Of a stretch of 64,000 bases of DNA, positions 17,658-25,994 are shown in pieces. The translations under genes were made by a program, and so were the position numbers. The notes under the pieces were generated by a model. The model saw nothing but the letters and a program-made list of their open reading frames with translations. It was not told the DNA's origin and ran no database searches. The stretch is taken from NCBI GenBank assembly GCA_002841395.1, contig PGZM01000001.1, forward strand, positions 486,089 to 550,088, given 5' to 3'. The number at the start of each line of letters is the position of its first letter. Position 1 is the stretch's first letter. This DNA is from Firmicutes bacterium HGW-Firmicutes-9. Lineage in GTDB: Bacteria > Bacillota > Clostridia > Christensenellales > CAG-138.

Positions 17658-18698
17658 ATGCGCTATAACTTCATGAATGATTATAACGAGTGCGCTCACG
17701 AGCGTATTCTGGAGGCGATTGCCCGCGCAAACCGCGAGCAGGACGATTCCTACGGACTGGACAGCCGCTGCGAAAATGCGCGCACATTGATCAAGGCGCG
17801 ACTCGGCGGCGCGGAGAGCGACGTGCATTTCCTCGTCGGCGGCACGCAGGCGAACCTTACGATCATCGCTGCCTGCCTGAAACCGTATCAGGGAGTGGTC
17901 TGCGCCGAAGGCGGACATATCAATGTGCACGAGACGGGTGCGATCGAGGCGACGGGACACAAAGTGCTCGCGCTGCCGACGACGAACGGCAAGATCAAGG
18001 CGGAGCAGATTGCGCAGCACGTTGCCGCGCACTATGCGGATTCGACTGCGGAACATATGGTGCAGCCTGGGATGGTCTATCTCTCGCAGCCGACCGAGGT
18101 CGGCACGGTCTACTCGAAAGACGAACTGCGCGCGATCTCGCGCGTGTGTCTGCTGTATGGCATGCCGCTCTATGTGGACGGCGCGCGCCTCGGCAATTCG
18201 TTTGCGATAGCGGGGGCGGATGTGTTTCTGCCGGAGCTTGCGAAATACACAACCGCGTTTTCCATCGGCGGCACGAAGATGGGCGCTCTGTTTGGCGAAG
18301 CACTGGTGATCAACGATCCCGCGTACAAGAAGGACTTCCGTTATCACATGAAGCAGCGCGGTGGCATGCTCGCCAAAGGGCGGCTGCTGGGGCTTCAGTT
18401 TGAAACGTTGTTTGCGGATGGTCTTTACGACGAGATCGGCTGCCACGCGGTCACACAGGCGCAGCGGATTGCGGCTGGCGTGCAGGCGAAGGGGTATTCG
18501 CTCTTTGCCGATTCTCCGAGCAATCAGGTGTTCCCGATTCTGCCGCGGGAACTGCTCGAAACACTGGCGAACGATTTTGGTTACGCATTCTGGCATACAT
18601 TTGACGCGGATAACGACGTTGTGCGCTTCTGCACCTCGTGGGCAACGCCGACTGATATGGTGGACGCGCTGCTGGACAGCATTCCGGCGAAGCAATAG
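17658..18698 (+). CDS. threonine aldolase-like PLP enzyme (beta-eliminating lyase family)
   Basis: The protein has 346 residues from ATG 17658 with GGAGGA seven bases upstream; the frame is open further 5' without a ribosome site. It is a fold-type I PLP enzyme. H87 (EGGHINVHETGA) stacks on the ring, D174 and R177 (YVDGARLGN) bind the cofactor, and K207 (SIGGTKMGA) forms the Schiff base. This is the low-specificity L-threonine aldolase group, which splits threonine to glycine and acetaldehyde. Substrate specificity is not certain. A hairpin shared with the convergent gene follows. Confidence 0.88.
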   Translation: MRYNFMNDYNECAHERILEAIARANREQDDSYGLDSRCENARTLIKARLGGAESDVHFLVGGTQANLTIIAACLKPYQGVVCAEGGHINVHETGAIEATGHKVLALPTTNGKIKAEQIAQHVAAHYADSTAEHMVQPGMVYLSQPTEVGTVYSKDELRAISRVCLLYGMPLYVDGARLGNSFAIAGADVFLPELAKYTTAFSIGGTKMGALFGEALVINDPAYKKDFRYHMKQRGGMLAKGRLLGLQFETLFADGLYDEIGCHAVTQAQRIAAGVQAKGYSLFADSPSNQVFPILPRELLETLANDFGYAFWHTFDADNDVVRFCTSWATPTDMVDALLDSIPAKQ

Positions 18699-18718
18699 CG
18701 AAACAAGAGACTTATAAC

Positions 18719-18742
18719 AAAAGAGGCCTAACGGCCTCTTTT
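18719..18742. terminator. bidirectional terminator
   Basis: A 10-bp stem, AAAAGAGGCC / GGCCTCTTTT, with loop TAAC. It lies between convergent genes and reaches the first base of the next stop codon. Confidence 0.85.
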
Positions 18743-19401
18743 TATGTTGCGATGTTCAATTCTCGTTTGATTCGTTTTCCAAAGATGCGCCATGCAAGCA
18801 TTGAGAGAACGATAAGTCCAACTCCAAGTTTGATCGCGATGCTGATCGGGCGGTAGTCCTCCCAGTAGGTACGCAGGATCGCATCCGTTACCGAAAGCAG
18901 GATGGATCCGATTGAGAGAAGAATGATATTGCGCTTTGTCAAGAGATCTCTTAAGCGTAGATTCGGGAAGAGCAGCTTGAGCACAATCAGGAACAGCCCG
19001 AAGAGCAGCAGGGCATTCAGGAGTACGCCGAGCAAAATCTGCAACACCGGACTGAGTGCGGCAAAGAGCAACGAGAAAAGCACGATTAGCACCTTGCCGA
19101 TTGCCCAGAACGGCAGCAGCACGATTCCGCGCACAACAGACGGCTGCGAGAGGAACAGTCTCCGGAGTTTGTCCCGCAGACGTTCTTTTTTGTCGGATGC
19201 CGAGGAAGCTACGGTAGACAGGCAATCGTCTGTATCCGTTTCACAGCGTACCACATGCGCGGTTTGCGGCGCGCCGGAGAAGAGCTCTTCCGGCGAGTCG
19301 ACCACGCCGCCGAGCGCGAGGGAGACCGCAGCGAGAAGCCCCGCGGCTGTTTTTGCGGCTTGCTTGCCGATCTTTTTGAGTTTTTCTCTTGTCAGATTCA
19401 T
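18742..19401 (-). CDS. uncharacterised membrane protein
   Basis: I do not recognise a family. The 219-residue protein has a weakly hydrophobic N-terminal segment (about 16-34), a polar stretch with a CETDTDDC pair (about 53-60) and a basic patch (KKERLRDKLRRLF). Three or four membrane helices follow between about 90 and 200. The C-terminus is basic. The N-terminal helix could be a signal sequence. It stands alone between the aldolase gene and the ribosomal operon, with no clear promoter. The coding frame is good and codon use matches its neighbours. Confidence 0.7.
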   Translation of the reverse strand: MNLTREKLKKIGKQAAKTAAGLLAAVSLALGGVVDSPEELFSGAPQTAHVVRCETDTDDCLSTVASSASDKKERLRDKLRRLFLSQPSVVRGIVLLPFWAIGKVLIVLFSLLFAALSPVLQILLGVLLNALLLFGLFLIVLKLLFPNLRLRDLLTKRNIILLSIGSILLSVTDAILRTYWEDYRPISIAIKLGVGLIVLSMLAWRIFGKRIKRELNIAT

Positions 19402-19450
19402 TGCGCTTCATTATACGCTTTATATCAATCGCGCGCAAACGGGTATAAAA

Positions 19451-19591
19451 AAGCATCCCATACAATATATGCTCCGAACACCGCACATAGAAATCGGGCA
19501 GAAAAAAGCATCCCATACAATTTATGCTGCGAACACCGCGCGTAAAAACTGCGCAGAAAAAAGCATCCCATACAATAAAGTATGGGATGCT
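19451..19591. repeat. 55-bp tandem repeat built from a terminator arm
   Basis: Two full 55-bp units (19451-19505 and 19506-19560) differ at 8 positions. A third starts at 19561 and continues into the functional rpsI terminator. Every unit begins AAGCATCCCATACAAT; only the last has the complete complementary arm. On the minus strand each unit gives GTATGGGATGC followed by a T run. Confidence 0.9.
19562..19591 (-). terminator. terminator of the rplM-rpsI operon
   Basis: A 12-bp perfect stem, AGCATCCCATAC / GTATGGGATGCT, with a six-base loop. On the minus strand it is followed by TTTTTTCTGC. Confidence 0.92.
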
Positions 19592-19622
19592 GATTTGTCG
19601 TGTTTCGTTCGGGCAAAAGAGA

Positions 19623-20015
19623 TTATCTCTTGCTGAACTGGGGCGCTCTACGGGCCGCGTGCAGACCGTACTTTTTACGTTCCTTCATGCGCGGATCGCG
19701 CGTGAGGTAACCGGCCTTCTTGAGGGCGGGACGGAGAGCGGGCTCCGCGACGAGCAGCGCGCGGGCGATGCCGTGACGGATTGCGCCGGCCTGACCCGTG
19801 TAACCGCCGCCGTAGACGTTGACGAAAACGTCAAACTTCGAAAGCGTGTCGGTGAGGGTGAGGGGTGCGCGGACGATCATCTTCAGCGTTTCCATACCGA
19901 AGTAATTGTCCAGCTCGCGCTTGTTGATCGTGATGCTGCCGCTGCCGGGGAGCAAACGAACGCGGGCAATGGACTTTTTCCGTCTGCCCGTACCAAGATA
20001 TTGCGTACTTGCCAT
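19623..20015 (-). CDS. rpsI: 30S ribosomal protein S9
   Basis: The 130-residue protein opens with [16 protein letters not shown] and ends in the invariant basic tail RRAPQFSKR. The conserved [19 protein letters not shown] segment is in the middle. The tail of S9 reaches the P-site tRNA. It follows rplM by 18 bp in the conserved rplM-rpsI operon and ends at a strong hairpin. Length and sequence are normal. Confidence 0.98.
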   Translation of the reverse strand: MASTQYLGTGRRKKSIARVRLLPGSGSITINKRELDNYFGMETLKMIVRAPLTLTDTLSKFDVFVNVYGGGYTGQAGAIRHGIARALLVAEPALRPALKKAGYLTRDPRMKERKKYGLHAARRAPQFSKR

Positions 20016-20033
20016 GTTCTTGTTCTCCTCTCG

Positions 20034-20465
20034 TTATTTCAGCGTCAGCGGTTGGGGCATCTGCGCAGCGTTCTTGTGCTCGGGACCCGCATAAATGCGA
20101 ACCTTGGTGAGCATCTTGTCGCCGAGCGGGCCTTTCGGCATCATGCGGCGAATCGCTTCATAGACAGCAAACTCCGGCTTGGTGGCCAGCAACGTGCGGT
20201 AGTTGACCTCACGGATGCCGCCCGGATAACCGGTGTGGTGGAAGTACTTCTTCTGATCCAGCTTTTTGCCGGTCAGGCGCACTTTGGCCGCGTTCACGAT
20301 AATCACGTGATCGCCGGTGTCGACGTGCGGGGTGTATATGGGCTTATGCTTCCCTCTGAGAATCGCTGCTACCTGGGAAGAAAGACGGCCTAAGACCATG
20401 TCTTGTGCATCCACAACGTACCAGCTACGCTCGACGGTTTCGCCCTTTGCCATATAGGATTTCAT
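20034..20465 (-). CDS. rplM: 50S ribosomal protein L13
   Basis: The 143-residue protein shows [21 protein letters not shown] near the start, [18 protein letters not shown] in the middle and [19 protein letters not shown] near the end, all conserved in L13. L13 is an early assembly protein of the large subunit. GGAGG precedes the ATG. The transcript begins about 90 bp upstream, leaving room for an autoregulatory leader of the type known for L13 operons in Firmicutes; I could not confirm its structure. Confidence 0.98.
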   Translation of the reverse strand: MKSYMAKGETVERSWYVVDAQDMVLGRLSSQVAAILRGKHKPIYTPHVDTGDHVIIVNAAKVRLTGKKLDQKKYFHHTGYPGGIREVNYRTLLATKPEFAVYEAIRRMMPKGPLGDKMLTKVRIYAGPEHKNAAQMPQPLTLK

Positions 20466-20562
20466 GGCGATTCCTCCATCATATCATTCGATTGAATTCT
20501 GTTGTGTTCTTGAGCACAGACTGCCGGGGCTGTGGCGACTGAATCCCAATGGCACACCGATT

Positions 20563-20591
20563 AGTTTAACAAACGCTCAGTGAGGTGTCAA
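20563..20591 (-). promoter_or_regulatory. promoter of the rplM-rpsI operon
   Basis: Minus strand TTGACA (20586-20591), 17-bp spacer, TAAACT (20563-20568). The leader of about 90 bases contains a small inverted repeat (TGTGCT..AACACA) and a GGAGG before the ATG. Confidence 0.8.
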
Positions 20592-20640
20592 CCCCGAAAA
20601 CGCAGAAAACAGCTGATTTCAGCATGTTTCAAGCGCTGAT

Positions 20641-21777
20641 TCAGCGTATTTCTGAATAAACCGCGCAAACAAGCTCTGCCCAGCGGGAAAGGGCGTATGT
20701 TTTGCGCACGCGTTCGCCTGCCTGCTCCAGCATTTGTGCTCTGGAAGGCGTATCTTCCTCGCTCAATACGCGCAGCATCGCCTTGGAGAGAGCGGTTGCA
20801 TCACGCGGGGGAAAGAAGGCGCTTTGCGGCAGCGCGAGGTCCTTTTGCGCGTCGATTGCGCTCGCGAGCACAGGCGTGCGGCAGTAGGCGGCTTCAATCA
20901 GCGCATAGCAGAATCCCTCCTGTCGACTGGGCGAGAGGAACACATCCGCCATATGATAATACGAGGCGACGTCCTCACGCGGTGGCAGCAGAAGAATCCA
21001 GTCCGGCACATCCGGCAGGCACAGCTGCGCGCAGATGCGCGAGCGAACTTCTTCCAGTCGCGAGGAGAGCACCACAGCGAGCGTGACGGGAAAACTTTCC
21101 CGTTCGCGCAACTGGCGTACCGCCTCGACGGCAAAATCGACGCCTTTGCCCTCATAATCGTAGCCGAACATCAGCGCGAGCTTCGCGCGATCCGGCAAAC
21201 CGAGCGTTTTGCGTACGTTGGAATCGTAACGATCCAGCCGTTCAAAGGCAATCGCGTTTTCCGCGACGCGTACGCGATCTTTCGCGACACCGTCTGCAAC
21301 CAGGTGAGCGGCAACAGACTCGCTGCAGCAGACAAAGCGTGAAACGGAGCGAAAGTATAGCATGTGCGGCAGGCGCAGAAGCTTATTTTTTGGCAGCGTG
21401 ATGTGGTTGTGCAGGTGCAGCACGGTCTTTACGCGGTGTCCGCAGGTTCTCGTCGCAAGCCATGCCGCGATCTTCTCCGAAAAGTGGATGAAGTGCTCGT
21501 GTAGGATATCGGCGTTGGTGTCACGCAGGAACTGTCGCACCTGAAATAGATAGGAGAAGAAGCGGCCTTTTCTCAGAAAACGAATGTCCTTCGTATTTGC
21601 AATCTCCTGTGCCCAGGCGCGGTCAGCCGCGCGCGCTGGCAGCACATAGACCGTCTTAATGCTGCTTTCGTCAAGCAGGCTTTCCAGCGCACTGAGAGAC
21701 GCGAAGAAGTTGCCCGCGTACGGCGCGCCGTAGTCGGTCAGGTGGAGAACCGTGTGTTGTCCGGATGCTTGCTGCAT
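20641..21777 (-). CDS. GT4-type glycosyltransferase
   Basis: The 378-residue protein has the two-domain GT-B layout. The N-terminal half has HEHFIHFSEK and HLHNHITLPK. The C-terminal Rossmann domain (from about 190) carries the nucleotide-sugar motif EGFCYALIEAAYCRTPVLAS, with the E-x7-E pair of GT4 enzymes. It transfers a sugar from an activated donor, probably to a lipid or cell-surface glycan. It is a single gene with its own promoter, so the pathway cannot be named. AGGAAAGG precedes the start. Confidence 0.87.
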   Translation of the reverse strand: MQQASGQHTVLHLTDYGAPYAGNFFASLSALESLLDESSIKTVYVLPARAADRAWAQEIANTKDIRFLRKGRFFSYLFQVRQFLRDTNADILHEHFIHFSEKIAAWLATRTCGHRVKTVLHLHNHITLPKNKLLRLPHMLYFRSVSRFVCCSESVAAHLVADGVAKDRVRVAENAIAFERLDRYDSNVRKTLGLPDRAKLALMFGYDYEGKGVDFAVEAVRQLRERESFPVTLAVVLSSRLEEVRSRICAQLCLPDVPDWILLLPPREDVASYYHMADVFLSPSRQEGFCYALIEAAYCRTPVLASAIDAQKDLALPQSAFFPPRDATALSKAMLRVLSEEDTPSRAQMLEQAGERVRKTYALSRWAELVCAVYSEIR

Positions 21778-21834
21778 GTTGCGCCTTTCCTAAACGGGGA
21801 ACAGTTGTTGCCGAATGGACATAGAATCATAGGT

Positions 21835-21864
21835 ATTATACAGGACAAAGGCACATTTGCTCAA
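21835..21864 (-). promoter_or_regulatory. promoter of the glycosyltransferase gene
   Basis: Minus strand TTGAGC (21859-21864), 18-bp spacer, TATAAT (21835-21840). Confidence 0.65.
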
Positions 21865-21938
21865 TCCATTTCGTGATAGACGCCTTCGCCATATAACAAA
21901 ATGCCATAATATATTTCCTAAATATTAAGTGAGGCGCG

Positions 21939-21965
21939 TTTACATTGCGTAAAAGGTGATATAGT
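21939..21965 (+). promoter_or_regulatory. candidate promoter of the 5'-nucleotidase gene
   Basis: TTTACA (21939-21944) and TATAGT (21960-21965) with an extended TG-N before the -10 box. The spacer is only 15 bp. Confidence 0.45.
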
Positions 21966-22079
21966 AAAAACATCGATGGAACGTGCGTTTCAGCAAATAG
22001 TAGGAGGTGCCCGCTGCAGCGCGCAATGGCAGCACGGATGTGTTGATGACAAACACATGAAAGTAAGGAGGAAATTTTG

Positions 22080-23768
22080 ATGATGCTTCGGAAACTGACT
22101 GTGTTCCTACTGGTGATCTTGCTCGCTTTCTCGTTCGCGTGTAAAGCCAAGACAGAAGAACCTGTTGTCGCAGAAGTAACTGCAACGCCAGAACCAACTC
22201 CCGAACCCGCATTGGACAAAGACCTCGCGATTCTGTATACCAACGACGTACACTGCGCGGTGGACAGCGCAATCGGATATGCAGGCGTCGCCGCGTTGAA
22301 GATGCAGCTGCTGGCTGACGACTGCTACGTTGCGCTGGTGGACGCGGGCGATGCCGTTCAGGGCGACGCCATCGGCACGCTCTCCAAGGGCAGCTACATC
22401 ATCGACATCATGAACGAAGTGGGCTACGACGTGATGACGCCGGGCAACCATGAGTTTGACTATGGCATGGATCGCTTCATGGAACTACGTGACATGGCAA
22501 AATTCCCGATCATTTCGGCAAACTTTATGGATAGTGCAACCGGTAAACCCGTCTTAGACCCATATACGATGCTTACGTTTAACGGCATCAACGTTGCGTT
22601 TGTCGGCGTTAGTTCGCCGATGACCATCTCGACATCCACGCCGACATTCTTCCAGGATGCAAACGGCAACTTTATCTACGACTTCAGCCAAAAAGACGGC
22701 GAAAAGGCGTTTTTCGCCGTGGTTCAGGCCGCAGTTGACGCGGCGACCGCCGCCGGTGCGGATTATGTGATCGCGCTGACGCATCTTGGCATCGATGCTG
22801 CGACGTCGCCCTATACCTCCAGTGAACTCATCGAGAACACCAAAGGAATCGATGTGGTGATCGATGGACATTCGCATAGCACCATCGAGTGCGAGCGCGT
22901 AAAGAATCTGGATGGAGACCGCGTACTGCTTACGCAGACAGGCACAAAGCTGGAAAAGGTCGGCCTGCTGTACATCACGAAGGACGGCAGCATCTCCACG
23001 GGTCTTGTTTCTGACTTCATGGACAAAGACCCCGAGACGGAAGCATACATTGCGCAGATTCAGGCGCAATTTGAGGAGCTGCTCAACGAAGTGGTCGCAA
23101 GGACCGATGTCGAACTGATCATCTTCGAGCCGGGCACCGATCCCGCTGTGCGCATTGTACGCAACACCGAGACAAACCTTGGCGACCTGTGCGCGGATGC
23201 ATACCGCTATATCTCCGGTGCGGATATCGCGTTTGTCAACGGCGGCGGCATTCGCACGAGCATTCCGATGGGAGATATCACCTACGGTCAGATCATCAAA
23301 GTGCACCCGTTTGGAAACGAGCTCTGCATGGTAGAAGCAACCGGCCAGGAGATTCTGGACGCTCTGGAGATGGGCGCGCGTGCTACACCGGCAGAGAACG
23401 GCGGATTCCTGCAGGTTTCCGGTCTCACCTACGAGATTCACACGTATCTGCCTTCGACAGTCACGCTGGATGAGAACAACATGTTCGTCAGCGTGGACGG
23501 AGAGTATCGCGTCAAAAACGTGATGGTTGGAACAGAGCCGCTCGATCTGGCGAAGACGTATACGCTTGCCTGCCACAACTATCTGCTCAAGAGCGCGGGC
23601 GACGGCTATACGATGTTCCAGGACAACAACTTCCTGCTGGATTCCATCATGATCGACAATCAGGTGCTTATCAACTTCATCATCGACGGACTCAGCGGCG
23701 TGGTCGGCGCAGATTATGCCGATCCGCACGGACAGGGACGTATCGTTGCGGTAGAAACCGCTCCGTAA
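22080..23768 (+). CDS. secreted 5'-nucleotidase / UDP-sugar hydrolase lipoprotein
   Basis: The protein has 562 residues from ATG 22080 with AAGGAGG eight bases upstream. The lipobox ends FAC near residue 21 and is followed by a Thr/Pro/Glu linker. The metallophosphatase domain has YTNDVHC, VDAGDAVQG, PGNHEFDYG and DGHSHS. The C-terminal 5'-nucleotidase domain has FVNGGGIRTSIPMGDITYGQ. UshA-type enzymes hydrolyse extracellular nucleotides to nucleosides and phosphate. The BMP-type nucleoside importer and thymidine kinase lie within 7 kb, so it probably feeds nucleoside uptake. Confidence 0.93.
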   Translation: MMLRKLTVFLLVILLAFSFACKAKTEEPVVAEVTATPEPTPEPALDKDLAILYTNDVHCAVDSAIGYAGVAALKMQLLADDCYVALVDAGDAVQGDAIGTLSKGSYIIDIMNEVGYDVMTPGNHEFDYGMDRFMELRDMAKFPIISANFMDSATGKPVLDPYTMLTFNGINVAFVGVSSPMTISTSTPTFFQDANGNFIYDFSQKDGEKAFFAVVQAAVDAATAAGADYVIALTHLGIDAATSPYTSSELIENTKGIDVVIDGHSHSTIECERVKNLDGDRVLLTQTGTKLEKVGLLYITKDGSISTGLVSDFMDKDPETEAYIAQIQAQFEELLNEVVARTDVELIIFEPGTDPAVRIVRNTETNLGDLCADAYRYISGADIAFVNGGGIRTSIPMGDITYGQIIKVHPFGNELCMVEATGQEILDALEMGARATPAENGGFLQVSGLTYEIHTYLPSTVTLDENNMFVSVDGEYRVKNVMVGTEPLDLAKTYTLACHNYLLKSAGDGYTMFQDNNFLLDSIMIDNQVLINFIIDGLSGVVGADYADPHGQGRIVAVETAP

Positions 23769-23790
23769 CCGAAAAGCAACTGCAAACAAA

Positions 23791-23820
23791 CAAATCGGCC
23801 GGAAAAATCCGGCCGATTTG
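23791..23820. terminator. bidirectional terminator
   Basis: A 13-bp perfect stem, CAAATCGGCCGGA and its complement, with a four-A loop, between convergent genes. Confidence 0.88.
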
Positions 23821-23835
23821 TTGTATCACGATTGT

Positions 23836-24234
23836 TTATAGCGCTTTCAGCTGCTCCAGCAGCTCGTCAAACGGGCAAACCACGCGCTCGACTGCCGGAT
23901 GGTGGTAAAACACGCAAAATCCTTCCGTGCCGTCAAAGGGCGAAGGGGATTCCGACCAGAGCAGGATGCGCTTGTTCTCCGCGCTTGCCAGCGCCATGCC
24001 GAGCTCTGCATGCGTGCCAAATCGTCCGGGCAGCAGCAGAACGACAAGCTCCGCGTCCAGCACCCCGCGTGACTCGGAGGACGCAACATGCCGCTTGAAC
24101 TCCGGTTCCGCTTTGGAAACGTCGCCGTGACCCGTCCAGTCATAGGTTCGCTCGTGCCCTGCCGCGTTGAGTGCGGCGGCAGCGAGATTGACTTTTTCAG
24201 CATTGGAAACGCCGCTTGCTACGTAAAATTTCAT
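23836..24234 (-). CDS. nucleoside 2-deoxyribosyltransferase-like protein
   Basis: The 132-residue protein starts KFYVASGVSNAEK and has GRFGTHAELGMALAS, where the Glu of THAELG corresponds to the catalytic nucleophile of the family. The DAELVVLLLPG strand-loop also fits. These enzymes swap bases between deoxynucleosides or hydrolyse deoxynucleotides. It starts six bases after the thymidine kinase stop codon, so the two are co-expressed and probably both serve deoxynucleoside salvage. Activity on a specific base is unknown, and a non-catalytic relative cannot be excluded. Confidence 0.75.
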   Translation of the reverse strand: MKFYVASGVSNAEKVNLAAAALNAAGHERTYDWTGHGDVSKAEPEFKRHVASSESRGVLDAELVVLLLPGRFGTHAELGMALASAENKRILLWSESPSPFDGTEGFCVFYHHPAVERVVCPFDELLEQLKAL

Positions 24235-24240
24235 GCTGGC

Positions 24241-24888
24241 TTACGGTACCTCGTCCATGTCTTCGTCATGCTCGCAGTCGCACTTGCCGGGCACCGCGCC
24301 TTTGGCGAGATCCTCTGCACGCAGGCCGGGGCCGGGATCTCCGATCAGCCAATGCTTGCGGCACAGGCCGATGTACTTATCGCTCGCGCCGAGGACGACC
24401 TGTTCGCCGACCTTCGTGATGCCGCCTTTGCCGTCGAGGCGCGCGTTGTTCGTCGCCTTCTTGCCGCACCAGCAGATGGTTTTGACCTCTTCGATCGTAT
24501 CGGCGCGCGCAAGAAGACGCGCGCTGCCGGGGAAGAATTCGCCGCGGAAGTCGGTTTTGAGCCCGTAGCAGATGATCGGCACATCGTAGTCATCCACGAT
24601 GGGAAGCAACATATCCACCTGCTCGACAGAGAGGAACTGCGCCTCATCGATGATGATGCAGTCGTATTCGCCCGCGCGAACTTTGTCCCAGTCGATCTGG
24701 TCAAAGAGAAGGCAGTTCGCTTCCAGTCCACTGCGGGAGCGGATGGTGTAGACGCCGTCGCGGGTATCCACGCCGGGTTTCACGAGCAACGCTCTCTTGC
24801 AGCGCTCGTGATAGTTATACCAAACCATGATGGCGTTCGCGGTTTTGCTGGAACCCATTGCGCCATAGCGGAAATAGAGTTTTGCCAT
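24241..24888 (-). CDS. tdk: thymidine kinase (type II)
   Basis: The 215-residue protein has the P-loop GAMGSSKT (about 9-16), the DEAQFL motif (IIIDEAQFLS) and a zinc-binding set (TICWCGKKA and CRKH). It phosphorylates thymidine and deoxyuridine to monophosphates for salvage. The C-terminal CDCEHDEDMDE tail is acidic and a little longer than usual. GGAGGG precedes the ATG. It heads a two-gene unit with the deoxyribosyltransferase-like gene and lies downstream of the nucleoside importer operon. Confidence 0.96.
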   Translation of the reverse strand: MAKLYFRYGAMGSSKTANAIMVWYNYHERCKRALLVKPGVDTRDGVYTIRSRSGLEANCLLFDQIDWDKVRAGEYDCIIIDEAQFLSVEQVDMLLPIVDDYDVPIICYGLKTDFRGEFFPGSARLLARADTIEEVKTICWCGKKATNNARLDGKGGITKVGEQVVLGASDKYIGLCRKHWLIGDPGPGLRAEDLAKGAVPGKCDCEHDEDMDEVP

Positions 24889-24948
24889 ATGCCCTCCGGA
24901 AAAATGTTTTCGGTATGATTTTACAATAGCTGTTGTCGAATGAGAGAA

Positions 24949-24980
24949 GGCGCCGCGGCGAATGCGTTCGACGCGGCGCC
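24949..24980 (-). terminator. hairpin after the nucleoside importer operon
   Basis: A long GC-rich stem, GGCGCCGCG / CGCGGCGCC, extended by CGAA/TTCG across one mismatch. The following minus-strand tract (TTCTCTCATTC) is only moderately T-rich, so this may be a weak terminator or mRNA end stabiliser. Confidence 0.55.
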
Positions 24981-25006
24981 CGATGGTGCATAGTTGATAG
25001 CGCAGC

Positions 25007-25993
25007 TTACCTGCGGCCTTTGTCGTAGGGGATGCCCTCGGCCTTCGGCGCGCGGGACTTCTTGCTCGTGAGTACCAGGATGATCATCGTCACGACGTAT
25101 GGCAGCATGAGGTAGATGTATTCGCTGGCTTTGATGTTCTCGAATTTCGGCAGGAACGGAATGCTTCCGCTATAGGAGCCGAGAATTTTGAACAGCGCGA
25201 AGAACAACGATGCCCCAAGGATGTTCAGCGGTTTCCAGTTACCAAAGATCATAACGGCGAGGGCAAGGAAGCCGTAGCCTGCGACCGTGGACTGGAATGC
25301 GCTGCCGGCTGCGAGGGTGTAGGCAAGACCGCCGATACCGCCGAGCAAGCCGGAGATGAACACGCCGGCATAGCGCATGCGATAGACGTTGACGCCGACG
25401 GAGTCCGCGGCTTGCGGATGTTCGCCGCAGGCGCGGAGGCGCAGGCCAAAGCGCGTCTTATAAAGCACGACCGCGGTGATGATGAAGATGAACACCGCCC
25501 AGATCGTGGTCTGGTAGAAGCTCTTGAACAGGAACGCCTGGAAGAAGTTTTCCTTCACCGCTATGCCGATGGTCTCCTGTGTGATTCGCGACCAGGTGGG
25601 GATGAGGATCGTGGTTTGACCCTGACCCTGAATCGCCCAAGTGAGCACGATTGCAAACGCGGGTGCGAGCATGTTCAGCGCGGTACCGCCGATGGTCTGA
25701 TCCGCCTTGAGGTTGACGGAGGCAAACGCAAGCAGCAGCGCAAACAGCGCGCCCGAGAACGCCGCGACGAGAATCGCGAAAAACATCCCCCATTGCGGAT
25801 GCGCGGGGCCGAAGCCGCTGGAATCCATGAAGCGGAGGAACAGGCACGAGCAAAGCGCGCCGATGATCATAATGCCTTCAAGCGCGATGTTGACTACGCC
25901 GCTGCGCTCCGAGAACATACCGCCCAGGGCGACCAGCAGCAACGGGATCATGAAGAGGATGGTTGCACTGAAGATATCCGCTAAAATACTCAT
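25007..25993 (-). CDS. nupQ: BMP-type nucleoside ABC transporter, permease 2
   Basis: The 328-residue membrane protein has about eight to ten helices and family signatures RSGVVNIALEGIMIIGA (residues 30-46) and LRACGEHPQAADSVGVNVYRMRY (about 180-200). These identify the branched permease family of nucleoside and simple-sugar importers. The start lies one base after the stop of the partner permease and has GAGGTG upstream. It is last in the nupN-O-P-Q-like operon. The symbol is by analogy with Bacillus; the exact nucleosides carried are unknown. Confidence 0.9.
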   Translation of the reverse strand: MSILADIFSATILFMIPLLLVALGGMFSERSGVVNIALEGIMIIGALCSCLFLRFMDSSGFGPAHPQWGMFFAILVAAFSGALFALLLAFASVNLKADQTIGGTALNMLAPAFAIVLTWAIQGQGQTTILIPTWSRITQETIGIAVKENFFQAFLFKSFYQTTIWAVFIFIITAVVLYKTRFGLRLRACGEHPQAADSVGVNVYRMRYAGVFISGLLGGIGGLAYTLAAGSAFQSTVAGYGFLALAVMIFGNWKPLNILGASLFFALFKILGSYSGSIPFLPKFENIKASEYIYLMLPYVVTMIILVLTSKKSRAPKAEGIPYDKGRR

Positions 25994-25994
25994 G

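Larger units (their letters stand above)
21778..22079. other. divergent intergenic region (glycosyltransferase / 5'-nucleotidase)
   Basis: About 300 bp without a gene. It contains a promoter for each direction (21835-21864 and 21939-21965) and an AT-rich middle. I see no structured RNA in it. Confidence 0.55.

Noticed and set aside
19451..19591. Possible CRISPR array from the 55-bp repeat
   Set aside because: The units are contiguous with no spacers, no cas genes are nearby, and the repeat is explained by a duplicated terminator arm.
20466..20562. L13 ribosomal leader RNA
   Set aside because: A leader of suitable length and a small inverted repeat exist, but the conserved fold could not be confirmed by eye.
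22554..23789. Long minus-strand ORF opposite the 5'-nucleotidase gene
   Set aside because: It is the antisense shadow of a gene with complete catalytic motifs, has no ribosome site and encodes no recognisable family.
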